The notes beneath the pieces were generated by a model. That model saw only the letters and a list, made by a program, of their open reading frames with translations. It made no database searches and was not told the origin of the DNA. Below, one piece after another: positions 8,654-17,786 of a stretch of 56,547 nt of DNA. The translations under genes were made by a program, and so were the position numbers. The stretch lies in contig JAEEIK010000043.1 of the NCBI GenBank assembly GCA_016281335.1, positions 1 through 56,547 of the forward strand, read 5' to 3'. How positions within the stretch are numbered: position 1 is the first letter of the stretch; each line of letters starts with the position of its first letter. Origin of the DNA: Lachnospiraceae bacterium (GTDB lineage Bacteria > Bacillota > Clostridia > Lachnospirales > Lachnospiraceae).

Positions 8654-9751
8654 ATGGATTTAAATTTAAGGGACAGCAGCGAGTGCAGATTTGATGCGGT
8701 TTCTCTGGGAGAGATAATGCTGCGTCTTGATCCGGGCGAGGGCCGCATCAGGACGGCAAGACAGTTCACTGCCTGGGAAGGCGGCGGAGAATACAATGTT
8801 ATCCGCGGACTTCACAAATGTTTCGGATTAAATACGGCTGTTATAACTTCTTTTGCAGATAACGAAGTGGGGCGTCTGATGAAGGACCTGATAGAACAGG
8901 GGGGCGTTGACACTTCGCTTATTTATTGGAAAAAGACGGACGGGATAGGACGCATCTGCAGGAACGGATTGAATTTCACGGAGAGGGGCTTCGGCATAAG
9001 AGGCGCAGTGGGCTGCTCGGACAGAGCAAATACCGCTATCTCCCAGGCAAAACCGGAAGATTTCGATTTCGATCATATCTTCGGAGAACTGGGCGTACGC
9101 TGGCTGCATACCGGAGGCATATATGCAGCATTATCGGAGCAGGCCTGCGAGACCGTGATAGAAGCCTGCAAGACCGCGAAGAAATACGGCACAGTGATCT
9201 CTTATGACCTGAATTACCGTCCTTCCATGTGGAGCGCCATAGGCGGACAGGCAAAGGCTCAGGAAGTGAACAGGGAAGTGGCAAAGTATGTCGACGTGAT
9301 GATAGGAAACGAAGAAGACTTTACAGCCTGCCTCGGTTTTCAGATAGAAGGCAATGACGAGAATCTGAAAGAACTGAACCTGGACGGTTACAGAAAGATG
9401 ATAGGTGAAGCTGCCAAGACCTATCCTAATTTCAAAGCCGTGGCGACCACTCTGCGTACTGTAAGGACTGCGACCGTTAATGACTGGAAAGCAATGTGCT
9501 GGGCAGACGGAGAGATATACATGTCAAAGGAGTACAACGGTCTTGAGATCATGGACAGGGTAGGCGGAGGAGATTCTTTTGCTTCAGGTCTAGTATACGG
9601 CCTCATGACTACAGGAGATGCAGAGAAGGCAGTCAATTACGGAGCAGCCCACGGAGCATTGGCAATGACTACACCCGGTGATACCTCCATGGCTTCAAAG
9701 GAAGAAGTCGAAGCCATAATGGGCGGAGCCGGTGCAAGAGTGAAGAGATAA
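8654..9751 (+). CDS. kdgK: 2-keto-3-deoxygluconate kinase (PfkB family)
   Basis: A 365-residue PfkB-family sugar kinase, expected to phosphorylate 2-keto-3-deoxygluconate to KDPG in the cytoplasm. The N-terminus reads FDAVSLGEIMLRLDPG, the sugar-binding GG is in WEGGGEYNV, and the ATP/anion-hole signature DRVGGGDSFASG places the catalytic Asp at residue 307. It is immediately followed by the KDPG aldolase gene, which fixes the substrate with good confidence. The ATG at 8654 is preceded by AGGAGG at 8639-8644. It is the first gene of the uronate operon behind the LacI-type operator at 8519. Confidence 0.92.
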   Translation: MDLNLRDSSECRFDAVSLGEIMLRLDPGEGRIRTARQFTAWEGGGEYNVIRGLHKCFGLNTAVITSFADNEVGRLMKDLIEQGGVDTSLIYWKKTDGIGRICRNGLNFTERGFGIRGAVGCSDRANTAISQAKPEDFDFDHIFGELGVRWLHTGGIYAALSEQACETVIEACKTAKKYGTVISYDLNYRPSMWSAIGGQAKAQEVNREVAKYVDVMIGNEEDFTACLGFQIEGNDENLKELNLDGYRKMIGEAAKTYPNFKAVATTLRTVRTATVNDWKAMCWADGEIYMSKEYNGLEIMDRVGGGDSFASGLVYGLMTTGDAEKAVNYGAAHGALAMTTPGDTSMASKEEVEAIMGGAGARVKR

Positions 9752-9761
9752 GGAGAAAAGA

Positions 9762-10406
9762 ATGAGCGCAAAGACAGAGGAAGTATTCAGCAGATTTGAA
9801 GAAGTAGGGATAATACCGGTTGTGGTACTTAATGATGCAAAGGATGCAGAGCCTTTAGGCAAAGCTCTGATGGAGGGCGGGCTTCCTGCTGCGGAAGTTA
9901 CTTTCCGTACGGATGCTGCGGAAGAGTCCATCAGGATCATGGCTGCAAAGTTTCCGGAAATGCTGGTAGGCGCAGGTACGGTGCTGACTACCGAACAGGT
10001 GGATCGTGCAGTCAATGCAGGCGCCAAGTTTATAGTGGCTCCCGGCTTTGATGAAGAGATAGTGCAGTACTGTCTTGACAGGGATATACCCGTATGTCCC
10101 GGAACACAGACAGCTACTGAAATGACAAAAGCACTTAAGATGGGACTTACACACGTAAAGTTTTTCCCTGCGGAGAATGCAGGAGGGCTGAAGATGATCA
10201 AGGCCATAGGAGCAGCGCTTACTAAGCTCAGATTCATGCCTACCGGCGGTATCAGTGCGGATAATGTCCTGGATTATCTTAAGGATGATAAGATCTTCTG
10301 CTGCGGCGGATCATGGATGGTAAAAGGTGACATGATCAGGGCAGGGAAATTTGACGAGATAAAAGAAAAAGTGAAAGAAGCAGCAGAGCTCAGGAAAAAA
10401 GCATGA
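9762..10406 (+). CDS. eda: KDPG/KHG aldolase
   Basis: A 214-residue class I aldolase that splits 2-keto-3-deoxy-6-phosphogluconate into pyruvate and glyceraldehyde-3-phosphate. The catalytic Glu45 (AAEVTFRT) and the Schiff-base Lys133 (HVKFFPAE) fall at the same numbers as in the E. coli enzyme, and the phosphate-binding MPTGGIS is present. It sits 10 bases after kdgK with an AAGGAG site, and its stop overlaps the next ATG as ATGA, so all three genes are translationally linked. Confidence 0.96.
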   Translation: MSAKTEEVFSRFEEVGIIPVVVLNDAKDAEPLGKALMEGGLPAAEVTFRTDAAEESIRIMAAKFPEMLVGAGTVLTTEQVDRAVNAGAKFIVAPGFDEEIVQYCLDRDIPVCPGTQTATEMTKALKMGLTHVKFFPAENAGGLKMIKAIGAALTKLRFMPTGGISADNVLDYLKDDKIFCCGGSWMVKGDMIRAGKFDEIKEKVKEAAELRKKA

Positions 10407-11713
10407 AAAGAAAGTTTTTAAGGAAGATCATAAGTCTGTGCCTCGGCTTATCAATACCCGCAGCATCTGCAGCGGAGTTTATGGGAGCTGCGATATATGC
10501 GGAAGCTTCGGCAGATTACAGCGTCATCTTTGATGCGGCTTTCTATGTCGGTAAATATCCGGAACTGAGAGCCAGCTTCGGTAAAGATGCAGAGAAGCTG
10601 TATACCCATTATCTGAATTTCGGTATCAAAGAAGGAAGACAGCCTTCGGCAAAATTCAATCCGCAGTATTACAGGAGCAATTATCCGGACCTGCAGGCAG
10701 CCTTCGCAAATAACTGGAGACTCTATGTCGATCATTACATCAATTTCGGCATGAAAGAAGGAAGGGTTGCTGATAAGATACTGCAGGGAAATGCAGAGGA
10801 TACTTCTGTCTCTTATACCGTAAAACCTGCGGGAGCCCTGGCTACTGTGGTGGCCAATCCTCCAAATGCAGCAGGTTTTCTCACAACCACGGACCCAACA
10901 CAGTTAAGCAGTAAGATAGCAGCTTCTCCGCTGGCAGCAGGAAAAAAGATGGTATATTCATCGGCTGTGCCTTATGCGGGAGCGCCGCTTAAAGCTTACA
11001 GTGATGACAGCATACTGGCTGTGGGATGGAAGGAATCCATAGCGGGAAGGCTCTGTACTTTTACCGAAGTGGTGATAAAAGACGGATCGCAGTTCAGAAG
11101 AAAACTTACCGGAGATATGTACGGTTCACCCTTACGTCAGACACCTACCCAGATGGCTGCACAGGTGGGAGCTGTGGTGGCTTCGACAGCGGATTTCTAT
11201 GCATACAGATCCGTAGGTACGATAGTATATGCCGGCAATATCTGCAGATTCGATCCGAATCTTGATACCTGTTATATCACCTATAGCGGTGATATGCTGA
11301 TGACTTATGCGGGACAGATCAAGACGCTTGAGGAAATGCAAAAATACATTACGGACAACAATGTGAATTTCGCCATGACTTTCGGGCCGATAATAGTGGA
11401 TAACGGCCAGGCAAGGGCTGTGGCAGCCTATGCTCTCGGAGAAATACATCAGAATTATTCGCGCTGTGCGTTTGGATGTTTTGAAAGAGGGCATTTCCTG
11501 ATAATGACCATGAATTACGAATATGGTCACACTGTCGCAACGCTTGCGGAAGAGACAAGCGTAATGGCGCTCAAGGGATGTACCAAAGCCTACGCTATGG
11601 ACGGCGGCGGCACAGGTGAGATAGTGTTCGGCGGAGTAATGTATAACCGTCCGGACTGGAATAAAGAAAGGGCGATAAGCGATATAATGTATTTTGTATC
11701 GGCATCGCAGTGA
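10403..11713 (+). CDS. Secreted phosphodiester-glycosidase-like protein with two N-terminal repeats
   Basis: 436 residues. An N-terminal signal peptide (basic start, hydrophobic core, cleavage around residue 33) is followed by two tandem repeats of about 40 residues (approximately 47-85 and 88-126). Each has a FDAAFYVGKYPELR / FNPQYYRSNYPDLQ-type first half and ends NFGIKEGR or NFGMKEGR. The C-terminal half resembles the NAGPA / DUF2233 phosphodiester-glycosidase fold: AVAAYALGEIHQNYSRC, a CFERGHFLIM strand and the AMDGGGTGEIVF segment. Such enzymes act on sugar-phosphate linkages outside the cell, often in exopolysaccharide turnover. Its ATGA overlap with eda ties it to uronate catabolism, an unexpected partner. 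The substrate is unknown. Confidence 0.75.
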   Translation: MKRKFLRKIISLCLGLSIPAASAAEFMGAAIYAEASADYSVIFDAAFYVGKYPELRASFGKDAEKLYTHYLNFGIKEGRQPSAKFNPQYYRSNYPDLQAAFANNWRLYVDHYINFGMKEGRVADKILQGNAEDTSVSYTVKPAGALATVVANPPNAAGFLTTTDPTQLSSKIAASPLAAGKKMVYSSAVPYAGAPLKAYSDDSILAVGWKESIAGRLCTFTEVVIKDGSQFRRKLTGDMYGSPLRQTPTQMAAQVGAVVASTADFYAYRSVGTIVYAGNICRFDPNLDTCYITYSGDMLMTYAGQIKTLEEMQKYITDNNVNFAMTFGPIIVDNGQARAVAAYALGEIHQNYSRCAFGCFERGHFLIMTMNYEYGHTVATLAEETSVMALKGCTKAYAMDGGGTGEIVFGGVMYNRPDWNKERAISDIMYFVSASQ

Positions 11714-11717
11714 GCAG

Positions 11718-12743
11718 ATGAAAAAAGACAAGGTTAATATTTATGATATAGCTGAAATGGCCGGGGTATCAATAGCAACGGTATCCCGGGTTATGAACGG
11801 TTCTGACAAGGTTAGCGAAAAGACCCGGAAAAAAGTGATGGAGATCATAGAAAGAGAAAGCTTCACACCAAACGTATTTGCGCAGGGTCTGGGACTTCAT
11901 ACCATGCATACCGTGGGCATACTTGTACCGGATATTTCCGATCCTTATATGTCTGCGGCTGTGGCCTGGATCGAGAAAGGCCTGTCGGAGAACGGATACG
12001 ACTGCATCTTAAGCTGCAGCGGTTTTGAACCTGAAGGCAAACAGAGACATACGGAGATGCTTCTCTCCAAACACGTGGATGCGCTGATCTTTCTGGGATC
12101 GACCTATGCGGGCAGCGGAAAGAGCACAGAGGAAACGGAATATATCAGAAAGGCAGCAGCGCAGGTACCTGTATTTACCATAAACGGATATGTAAAAGGT
12201 GATAATATCTACAGCAGTGTAAACGGTGATGAAGAAGCCGTATATGAAGTGACAAAAAAGCTGATACTCAAAGGTCGCAGAAAGCCTGTATTTCTCACGG
12301 ATTCGGGTTCTTACAGTGCATTGAAAAAAAGAAAAGGTTTTGAGAGAGCATTGAGAGAATGCGGGATAGAAGCTGACGAAAGTACTAAGATACATGTTGA
12401 AAATACCATTTACGGTGTAAGGGATGCCCTGCTTTCAAAGAAAGAAAGCTTTGATGCCGTGATAGCAGCAAATGATATCATTGCGGTAGGTGCGGTCAAG
12501 TATGCTACAGCTGCAAAAAGAAAACTGCCGGAGGATCTGGAGATAGTCGGTTATAACAATTCGGGACTGGTGAGAGTATGCGAGCCGGAGCTGTCAAGTA
12601 TAGACAACAAGACAGAGCAGATGTGCAGGGATACGGTAAAAAGGATGATAGCAGTACTGGAAAACGGCAGCACCGTCGAGAATAAAAAAGTAGTGATTTC
12701 CTGTGATTTTGTGGAAAGAGGCACTACGGATATAGGAGGATGA
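11718..12743 (+). CDS. LacI-family transcriptional regulator
   Basis: 341 residues. The N-terminal LacI helix-turn-helix reads IYDIAEMAGVSIATVSRVMNG (residues 7-27, positions approximate) and a periplasmic-binding-protein-like sugar-sensing domain follows (about residues 60-340). The ATG at 11718 lies 4 bases after the stop of the previous gene and gives the standard LacI start. It is embedded in the kdgK-eda-uxaC operon and a textbook LacI operator lies at 8519-8534, so autoregulated control of uronate catabolism by a pathway sugar acid such as KDG is likely. This is inferred from context. Confidence 0.9.
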   Translation: MKKDKVNIYDIAEMAGVSIATVSRVMNGSDKVSEKTRKKVMEIIERESFTPNVFAQGLGLHTMHTVGILVPDISDPYMSAAVAWIEKGLSENGYDCILSCSGFEPEGKQRHTEMLLSKHVDALIFLGSTYAGSGKSTEETEYIRKAAAQVPVFTINGYVKGDNIYSSVNGDEEAVYEVTKKLILKGRRKPVFLTDSGSYSALKKRKGFERALRECGIEADESTKIHVENTIYGVRDALLSKKESFDAVIAANDIIAVGAVKYATAAKRKLPEDLEIVGYNNSGLVRVCEPELSSIDNKTEQMCRDTVKRMIAVLENGSTVENKKVVISCDFVERGTTDIGG

Positions 12744-12747
12744 AAGA

Positions 12748-14178
12748 TTGAGGACTTTTATGGATAAGGATTTCATGCTTTACAATGATACGGCAAAGCA
12801 TCTGTTTCATGATTATGCGGAGAGCCTGCCGATCATAGATTATCATTGTCATATATCGCCGCAGGAGATATACGAAGATCGTCATTTTGAAAATATAGCC
12901 CAGCTGTGGCTGGGCGGAAGACAGCCTGACGGTTCGTATGCAGGAGATCATTATAAATGGCGTCTGATGCGTTCCAACGGTGTCAGCGAAGATAAGGTAA
13001 CAGGTGAGGCTCCGGCATATGAAAGATTCCTCGAGTTTGCAAAAACATTGGAGATGGCTATAGGTAATCCAATGTATCACTGGTCGCATCTGGAACTGAA
13101 AAAATACTTCGGGATAAACGAAGCGCTGACTTCCGAGAATGCGAAAGAGATATGGGATAAGACTTCGGAGATGCTGAAGAATGATCCTCAGCTTAGTGTT
13201 CGCGGGATAATACGAAAATCAAACGTTAAGTTCATCGGAACAACGGACGATCCGACAGACAGTCTGGAATGGCATGAGAAGCTTGCCAAGGAAGATCTGG
13301 GATTTATGGTCAGACCTTCTTACAGACCTGATAAGGCAGTAAATATCACAAAGGACGGCTTTGTTGCATATATAAATAAACTGACTGCAAGCGTCGGAAA
13401 AGAAAAACTTTCTTCTGTGCAGGAAGTGATCGATGCACTGTATGAAAGGCTGGATCATTTTATAGCGAACGGCTGTAAGGCATCCGATCACGGACTTGAC
13501 TATGTCATGTTCCGAAAAGGCAGCATGGAAGAAGCCGATGTTGCTTTCAAAAAGGTGATGGCAGGAGAGAAGATAAGCAAAGAAGAAGCGGAGATTTATC
13601 AGACCATGCTTCTTACTGCTTTAGCCAAAAAGTATCATAAAGACAATATAGTCATGGAGATCCATTTCTCCTGTTCAAGAAACATAAATGAGAGAGTATG
13701 CTCGGCACAGGGGCCTGATACGGGCTATGACATGATAGCCAAGAGTAATTGCTATAACGAGCTTGCGGCCTTTTTCTCGGAGCTCGACAAAACACAGGAA
13801 CTGCCGAAGTGTATAGTGTTCTCTCTCGATCATAACGACTTTAACCAGATAGCTACCTGTCTCGGTGGCTTCCAATCTCCTGAGATACCGGGTAAGATGC
13901 AGCTTGGCGCAGCATGGTGGTTCCTGGATTCCAGGGACGGAATGGAAGAACAGATGAGAGCTCTCGGCAATCTGGGACTGCTCGGCAATTTCATTGGTAT
14001 GCTTACGGATTCCAGATCCTTCCTTTCATATACCAGGCATGATTATTTCAGACGTATAGCCTGCAATCTTATAGGTAAGTGGGTAGAGGACGGTGAATAC
14101 CCGGCGAATGAGAGTTCACTTAAGAAGATCATCGAAGGTATATCCTATAATAACGCTGCAAGATATTTTGGCATTTAA
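12748..14178 (+). CDS. uxaC: Glucuronate/galacturonate isomerase
   Basis: A 476-residue UxaC of the amidohydrolase superfamily, converting D-glucuronate to fructuronate and D-galacturonate to tagaturonate, the entry step of the pathway that ends at KDG. Visible family features are the metal-binding DYHCHISPQEI near residue 30, the GTTDDPTDSLEWH strand, and MEIHFSCSRNIN plus GMLTDSRSFLSYTRHDYFRR toward the C-terminus. The start is probably the TTG at 12748: GGAGGA at 12735-12740 is correctly spaced for it and the resulting N-terminus (RTFMDKDFML) matches family members. The ATG at 12760, with GAGG at 12750, is the alternative. It lies 4 bases after the LacI gene. The oxidoreductase and dehydratase steps are not encoded in the window. 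Confidence 0.95.
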   Translation: MRTFMDKDFMLYNDTAKHLFHDYAESLPIIDYHCHISPQEIYEDRHFENIAQLWLGGRQPDGSYAGDHYKWRLMRSNGVSEDKVTGEAPAYERFLEFAKTLEMAIGNPMYHWSHLELKKYFGINEALTSENAKEIWDKTSEMLKNDPQLSVRGIIRKSNVKFIGTTDDPTDSLEWHEKLAKEDLGFMVRPSYRPDKAVNITKDGFVAYINKLTASVGKEKLSSVQEVIDALYERLDHFIANGCKASDHGLDYVMFRKGSMEEADVAFKKVMAGEKISKEEAEIYQTMLLTALAKKYHKDNIVMEIHFSCSRNINERVCSAQGPDTGYDMIAKSNCYNELAAFFSELDKTQELPKCIVFSLDHNDFNQIATCLGGFQSPEIPGKMQLGAAWWFLDSRDGMEEQMRALGNLGLLGNFIGMLTDSRSFLSYTRHDYFRRIACNLIGKWVEDGEYPANESSLKKIIEGISYNNAARYFGI

Positions 14179-14237
14179 GGATGTAAGTGACGGGAAAAAG
14201 GTGTATAATGGTGTAGTGGTCTGACAGGAGGTGCAGG

Positions 14238-15221
14238 ATGTTCGGATTTGGCGCGATGATAGAAAAACTGAAAAAAGATCCCAAGAGGATAGTTTTCACG
14301 GAAGGGGAAGACCCCAGAATACTTGAGGCTGCATCACGTCTGCTGGCAAGCTGTTTCCTGACACCGATACTCCTCGGTGATGAGAAGGAAGTGGCTGAGG
14401 CCGCAGAGGAAGCCGGTTTTAATATACGCGGGGCCCAGATAATCAATCCTCTTACTTATGAGAAGAGAGATGAAGTAATTAAGGAATTCTATGAGATCCG
14501 TAAAGCTAAAGGTATGACTCCCGAAAAAGCAGAGAAACTCATGAGGGAGAGAAACTACTTCGGTACCATGCTGGTAAAAATGGGAGTCGCGGACTGTCTT
14601 CTCGGAGGAGCAACATATTCGACTGCAGATACCGTAAGGCCTGCTCTTCAGATCATCAAGACCAAACCCGAGAACAGCATAGTATCCTCGTGTTTTATAC
14701 TGGTACGTCCCGGAGCCACGGGAGAAAACGAAGTGCTGGCGATGGCAGACTGTGCGATAAATATACAGCCCTCTGAAGATGAACTGGTGGAGATCTGCGG
14801 AGAGACCATTAAATGCGCCAGGCTTTTTGGTATAGATCCCAAGGTGGCTTTTTTAAGCTATTCGTCGCTGGGATCAGGTAAGGGTGATTCCGTTGAGAAG
14901 ATGCGAAACGCCGCAGAAAAGGCAAAGGAAGAGTTTCCCGATATACCCATAGAAGGTGAGCTGCAGTTTGATGCAGCTGTTTCACCGCGTGTGGCAAGAC
15001 AGAAAGCACCCGGATCAAATGTGGCAGGTTATGCCAATACCTTTATATTCCCTGATATAAATGCCGGAAATATCGGCTATAAGATAGCACAGCGCATGGG
15101 TAATTTCGAAGCATACGGTCCCATACTGCTGGGACTTAATGCACAGGTCAACGATCTGTCAAGAGGATGTAATGCGCTGGAAGTTTATTCAATGTCAATA
15201 ATCACGGCAGCATTGACGTGA
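14238..15221 (+). CDS. pta: Phosphate acetyltransferase
   Basis: A 327-residue short-form Pta, exchanging acetyl-CoA and phosphate for acetyl-phosphate. Conserved stretches include RIVFTEGEDPRILEAA at the N-terminus, DCLLGGATYSTADTVRPALQ, and QFDAAVSPRVARQKAPGS toward the C-terminus. AGGAGGTG gives a strong ribosome binding site. It is followed 40 bases later by ackA, the usual pairing for acetate and ATP production. A TATAAT at 14204-14209 could be its own -10 box, but no good -35 is seen. Confidence 0.95.
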   Translation: MFGFGAMIEKLKKDPKRIVFTEGEDPRILEAASRLLASCFLTPILLGDEKEVAEAAEEAGFNIRGAQIINPLTYEKRDEVIKEFYEIRKAKGMTPEKAEKLMRERNYFGTMLVKMGVADCLLGGATYSTADTVRPALQIIKTKPENSIVSSCFILVRPGATGENEVLAMADCAINIQPSEDELVEICGETIKCARLFGIDPKVAFLSYSSLGSGKGDSVEKMRNAAEKAKEEFPDIPIEGELQFDAAVSPRVARQKAPGSNVAGYANTFIFPDINAGNIGYKIAQRMGNFEAYGPILLGLNAQVNDLSRGCNALEVYSMSIITAALT

Positions 15222-15261
15222 ATTTAGAAATAATCAAATTTTCAAATAAGGAGAGACTGAA

Positions 15262-16458
15262 ATGAACATACTTGTCATCAATTGCGGAAGTTCTTCACTC
15301 AAGTATCAGCTGATCGATTCCGACAGCGAGAAGGTACTGGCCAAGGGTCTGGCAGAACGTATAGGTATAGAAGGTTCTGTGCTTACACATACACCGGCAG
15401 GTAAGGATAAGGTGGTGAAGGAAGCGCCCATGGAAGACCATAGTGTAGCTGTAAAGCTGGTGATAGAAGCGCTTACGGACAAAGAAAACGGAGTGATATC
15501 TTCACTTTCCGAGATAGGCGCAGTAGGACACAGAGTGGTACATGGCGGCGAGATATTTACAAAGGCAGTGCTGATCGATGATGAAGTGATAAAGGATATA
15601 GAGGAACTGAGTTCACTTGCACCTCTTCACAACCCTGCCAACCTTATAGGCATACATGCCTGTGAAAAGAATATGCCCGGAGTTCCCCAGGTGGCAGTGT
15701 TCGATACGGCTTTCCACCAGACCATGCCTCAGAAGGCTTATATGTACGGCATACCTTATGAGTATTACAGAAAGTATAAGATCCGCCGTTACGGTTTCCA
15801 CGGTACCAGTCATGATTATGTATCAAAACGCGCAGCCGAGATACTCGGTAAAGACAGGAAGGATCTGAAGATCATCGTTTGCCATCTCGGTAACGGCGCC
15901 AGCATATCTGCGGTAAAGAACGGAGAATGTGTTGATACTTCCATGGGACTTACTCCGCTTGAAGGTCTGATGATGGGAACCAGAAGCGGTGACCTCGATC
16001 CCGCTATCATAGATTTTATCTGTGAGAAAGAGGGAAAGACAGTTTCCGAAATGAATACGATACTGAACAAGAAGTCCGGTGTACTGGGACTGTCCGATAA
16101 TCTGTCCAGTGATTTCCGTGATCTCTGCGATGCAGCTGACAACGGCAATGAGCTTGCAGCAATGACGCTTGATACTTATGCATATCATGTGGCAAAATAC
16201 ATCGGTGCTTATGCTATGGCAATGCAGGGCGTGGATGTGATAGCATTTACTGCAGGCATAGGAGAGAACAGCTACGGTGTAAGAAGCCGTGTGGCTCCGT
16301 ATCTTAAGTATTTCGATACGGAAGTGGATGATGAGAAACTTAAGATACGCGGTGAGGAGATGATAGTATCCAATCCCGGATCGAAAGTAACGGTTATGAT
16401 AGTGCCTACCGATGAAGAGCTTTCCATTGCAAGACAGACACTGGAACTGGTAAAATAA
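15262..16458 (+). CDS. ackA: Acetate kinase
   Basis: 398 residues, normal length for AckA, converting acetyl-phosphate and ADP to acetate and ATP. The ASKHA-fold signatures are clear: INCGSSSLKYQ at residues 5-15, GHRVVHGGE, FHGTSHDYVSKRA, and AFTAGIGENS near the C-terminus. AAGGAG precedes the ATG. Together with pta it gives this organism an acetate-forming energy route downstream of pyruvate from the uronate operon. A strong terminator follows at 16474. Confidence 0.97.
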   Translation: MNILVINCGSSSLKYQLIDSDSEKVLAKGLAERIGIEGSVLTHTPAGKDKVVKEAPMEDHSVAVKLVIEALTDKENGVISSLSEIGAVGHRVVHGGEIFTKAVLIDDEVIKDIEELSSLAPLHNPANLIGIHACEKNMPGVPQVAVFDTAFHQTMPQKAYMYGIPYEYYRKYKIRRYGFHGTSHDYVSKRAAEILGKDRKDLKIIVCHLGNGASISAVKNGECVDTSMGLTPLEGLMMGTRSGDLDPAIIDFICEKEGKTVSEMNTILNKKSGVLGLSDNLSSDFRDLCDAADNGNELAAMTLDTYAYHVAKYIGAYAMAMQGVDVIAFTAGIGENSYGVRSRVAPYLKYFDTEVDDEKLKIRGEEMIVSNPGSKVTVMIVPTDEELSIARQTLELVK

Positions 16459-16473
16459 AGCTTGTATAAATGC

Positions 16474-16503
16474 GGGGCTGTCGCTTTTGCGACAGCCCCT
16501 TTT
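16474..16503 (+). terminator. Rho-independent terminator after ackA
   Basis: A perfect 11-bp GC-rich stem (16474-16484 with 16489-16499) and a TTTT loop are followed by TTTT. The next ATG lies at 16520, so the lipoprotein gene would need read-through or a promoter not recognised here. Confidence 0.88.
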
Positions 16504-16519
16504 ATGTAAGGTGAGAGGA

Positions 16520-17767
16520 ATGAAAACAAAGATCTTAAGAACGCTGTTATCAATATCTCTGATATCCGTATTTACTCTTAATTTATCGGCCTGCGGTCGT
16601 GACAATGACGGAAGTACGGATAATACGGAAGCTGCACCTGCTGATGAAACGCTGACTCCGATCGTTGCTATCGATAATAACAATGAGCAGGAAAATGAAG
16701 AGCCGTCTCCGACACCGGAAGTTATAGAAGAGCAGAAGGGTTTAACAAAAGTCGAGTGCGAAGAGAGGATCGATGTCTTAAGGGAAGGCGAAGCCGTTAC
16801 TCCGGCAGATGAGGAAGTACTTACACAAATGGCCGGCTGTGTTGCCTTTGCCCGTATCCTTGATAGTGATGGTATGATCTTTTCCGAAATGGATAATGCA
16901 GACAGAGCATCACTGCGCTCTGAGATAATCGACAGTATCATCTGGGGAGAGACTCCTCTTTATGAAAAGATACTGACTACAGTAAATGATGAGTATGCGA
17001 TCCCTGTTGAAGAAGCGGAGAAAGTGTTCAGAGACTTTTACGGAGAAGAAGCTTTTGTTCCGTATGAATACGAACGTGTTGAAAACGGATATATCTACCC
17101 GCTGTTTGCCGACGGAGACCCATGGCACAGAGTGGAACATATGCAGTATTTTGAAGATGATGACTATATACTCTTTACGGGCCCGTCTTTTTATGAGAGT
17201 AACGGAGGAGATCAGGAATTCATCGGATATGCTGATATACTTTTTGAAAAAAATACGGACAGCAGATACGGAGTTACATTGCTTTACGGAAGATACCGGG
17301 ATGAGAAGATCAATATCGTTTCTGTTGAGACATCATCGGAGCTACAGGCATCAGGAGATAAGACATATTCCGGAAACAATCTGACTGATGGCGATCCCAC
17401 AACCGTATGGGCTGAAGGCGTTAAGGGAAGCGGTGTCGGAGAGACCATAGTTCTTCATCTTGATAAACCTACATCTGTATATGGTGTTGTTATCTGTAAC
17501 GGATATACGGCAAGCTGCGAGCAGTACAGGGATAACGGTTTTGTGACTGAAGCAAGCGCGGACTTTGGTGATGGTAATGTTGTTAAAAATGAAGTATCCG
17601 GTTATTGGTGTGAGGGATTTACAAGTCAGGATCTGGCAGACATAAACAGAACAAAACTTGAACTTGAGAAGCCGGTGATAACGGATACCATCGTGATAAC
17701 GATAACGGGAGCAAGCGCAGGAGAGAAGTATGATGATACCTGCATAAGTGAGATATACGCGTATTAA
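16520..17767 (+). CDS. Lipoprotein with C-terminal discoidin-like (NADase-type glycan-binding) domain
   Basis: 415 residues starting with a lipoprotein signal peptide whose lipobox LSAC puts the modified Cys at residue 25. An acidic, Thr/Pro-rich linker follows (about 30-75), then an alpha/beta middle region I do not recognise. The C-terminal ~150 residues read like a carbohydrate-binding beta-sandwich (NNLTDGDPTTVWAEG, ETIVLHLDKP, YGVVICNGY), the discoidin or NADase-type glycan-binding style common in surface proteins of Clostridia. It should be anchored outside the membrane and bind glycans. The start at 16520 is preceded by AAGGTGAG. It shares a strand and close spacing with the dehydrogenase gene after it. 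Confidence 0.72.
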   Translation: MKTKILRTLLSISLISVFTLNLSACGRDNDGSTDNTEAAPADETLTPIVAIDNNNEQENEEPSPTPEVIEEQKGLTKVECEERIDVLREGEAVTPADEEVLTQMAGCVAFARILDSDGMIFSEMDNADRASLRSEIIDSIIWGETPLYEKILTTVNDEYAIPVEEAEKVFRDFYGEEAFVPYEYERVENGYIYPLFADGDPWHRVEHMQYFEDDDYILFTGPSFYESNGGDQEFIGYADILFEKNTDSRYGVTLLYGRYRDEKINIVSVETSSELQASGDKTYSGNNLTDGDPTTVWAEGVKGSGVGETIVLHLDKPTSVYGVVICNGYTASCEQYRDNGFVTEASADFGDGNVVKNEVSGYWCEGFTSQDLADINRTKLELEKPVITDTIVITITGASAGEKYDDTCISEIYAY

Positions 17768-17786
17768 CAGGAGAAAGGAAGCAGGC

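Noticed and set aside
15823-16941. Long open frame on the minus strand across ackA and the lipoprotein gene
   Set aside because: It is antisense to two well-supported genes and crosses the strong terminator at 16474; the product is Ser/Ile-rich with no domain.
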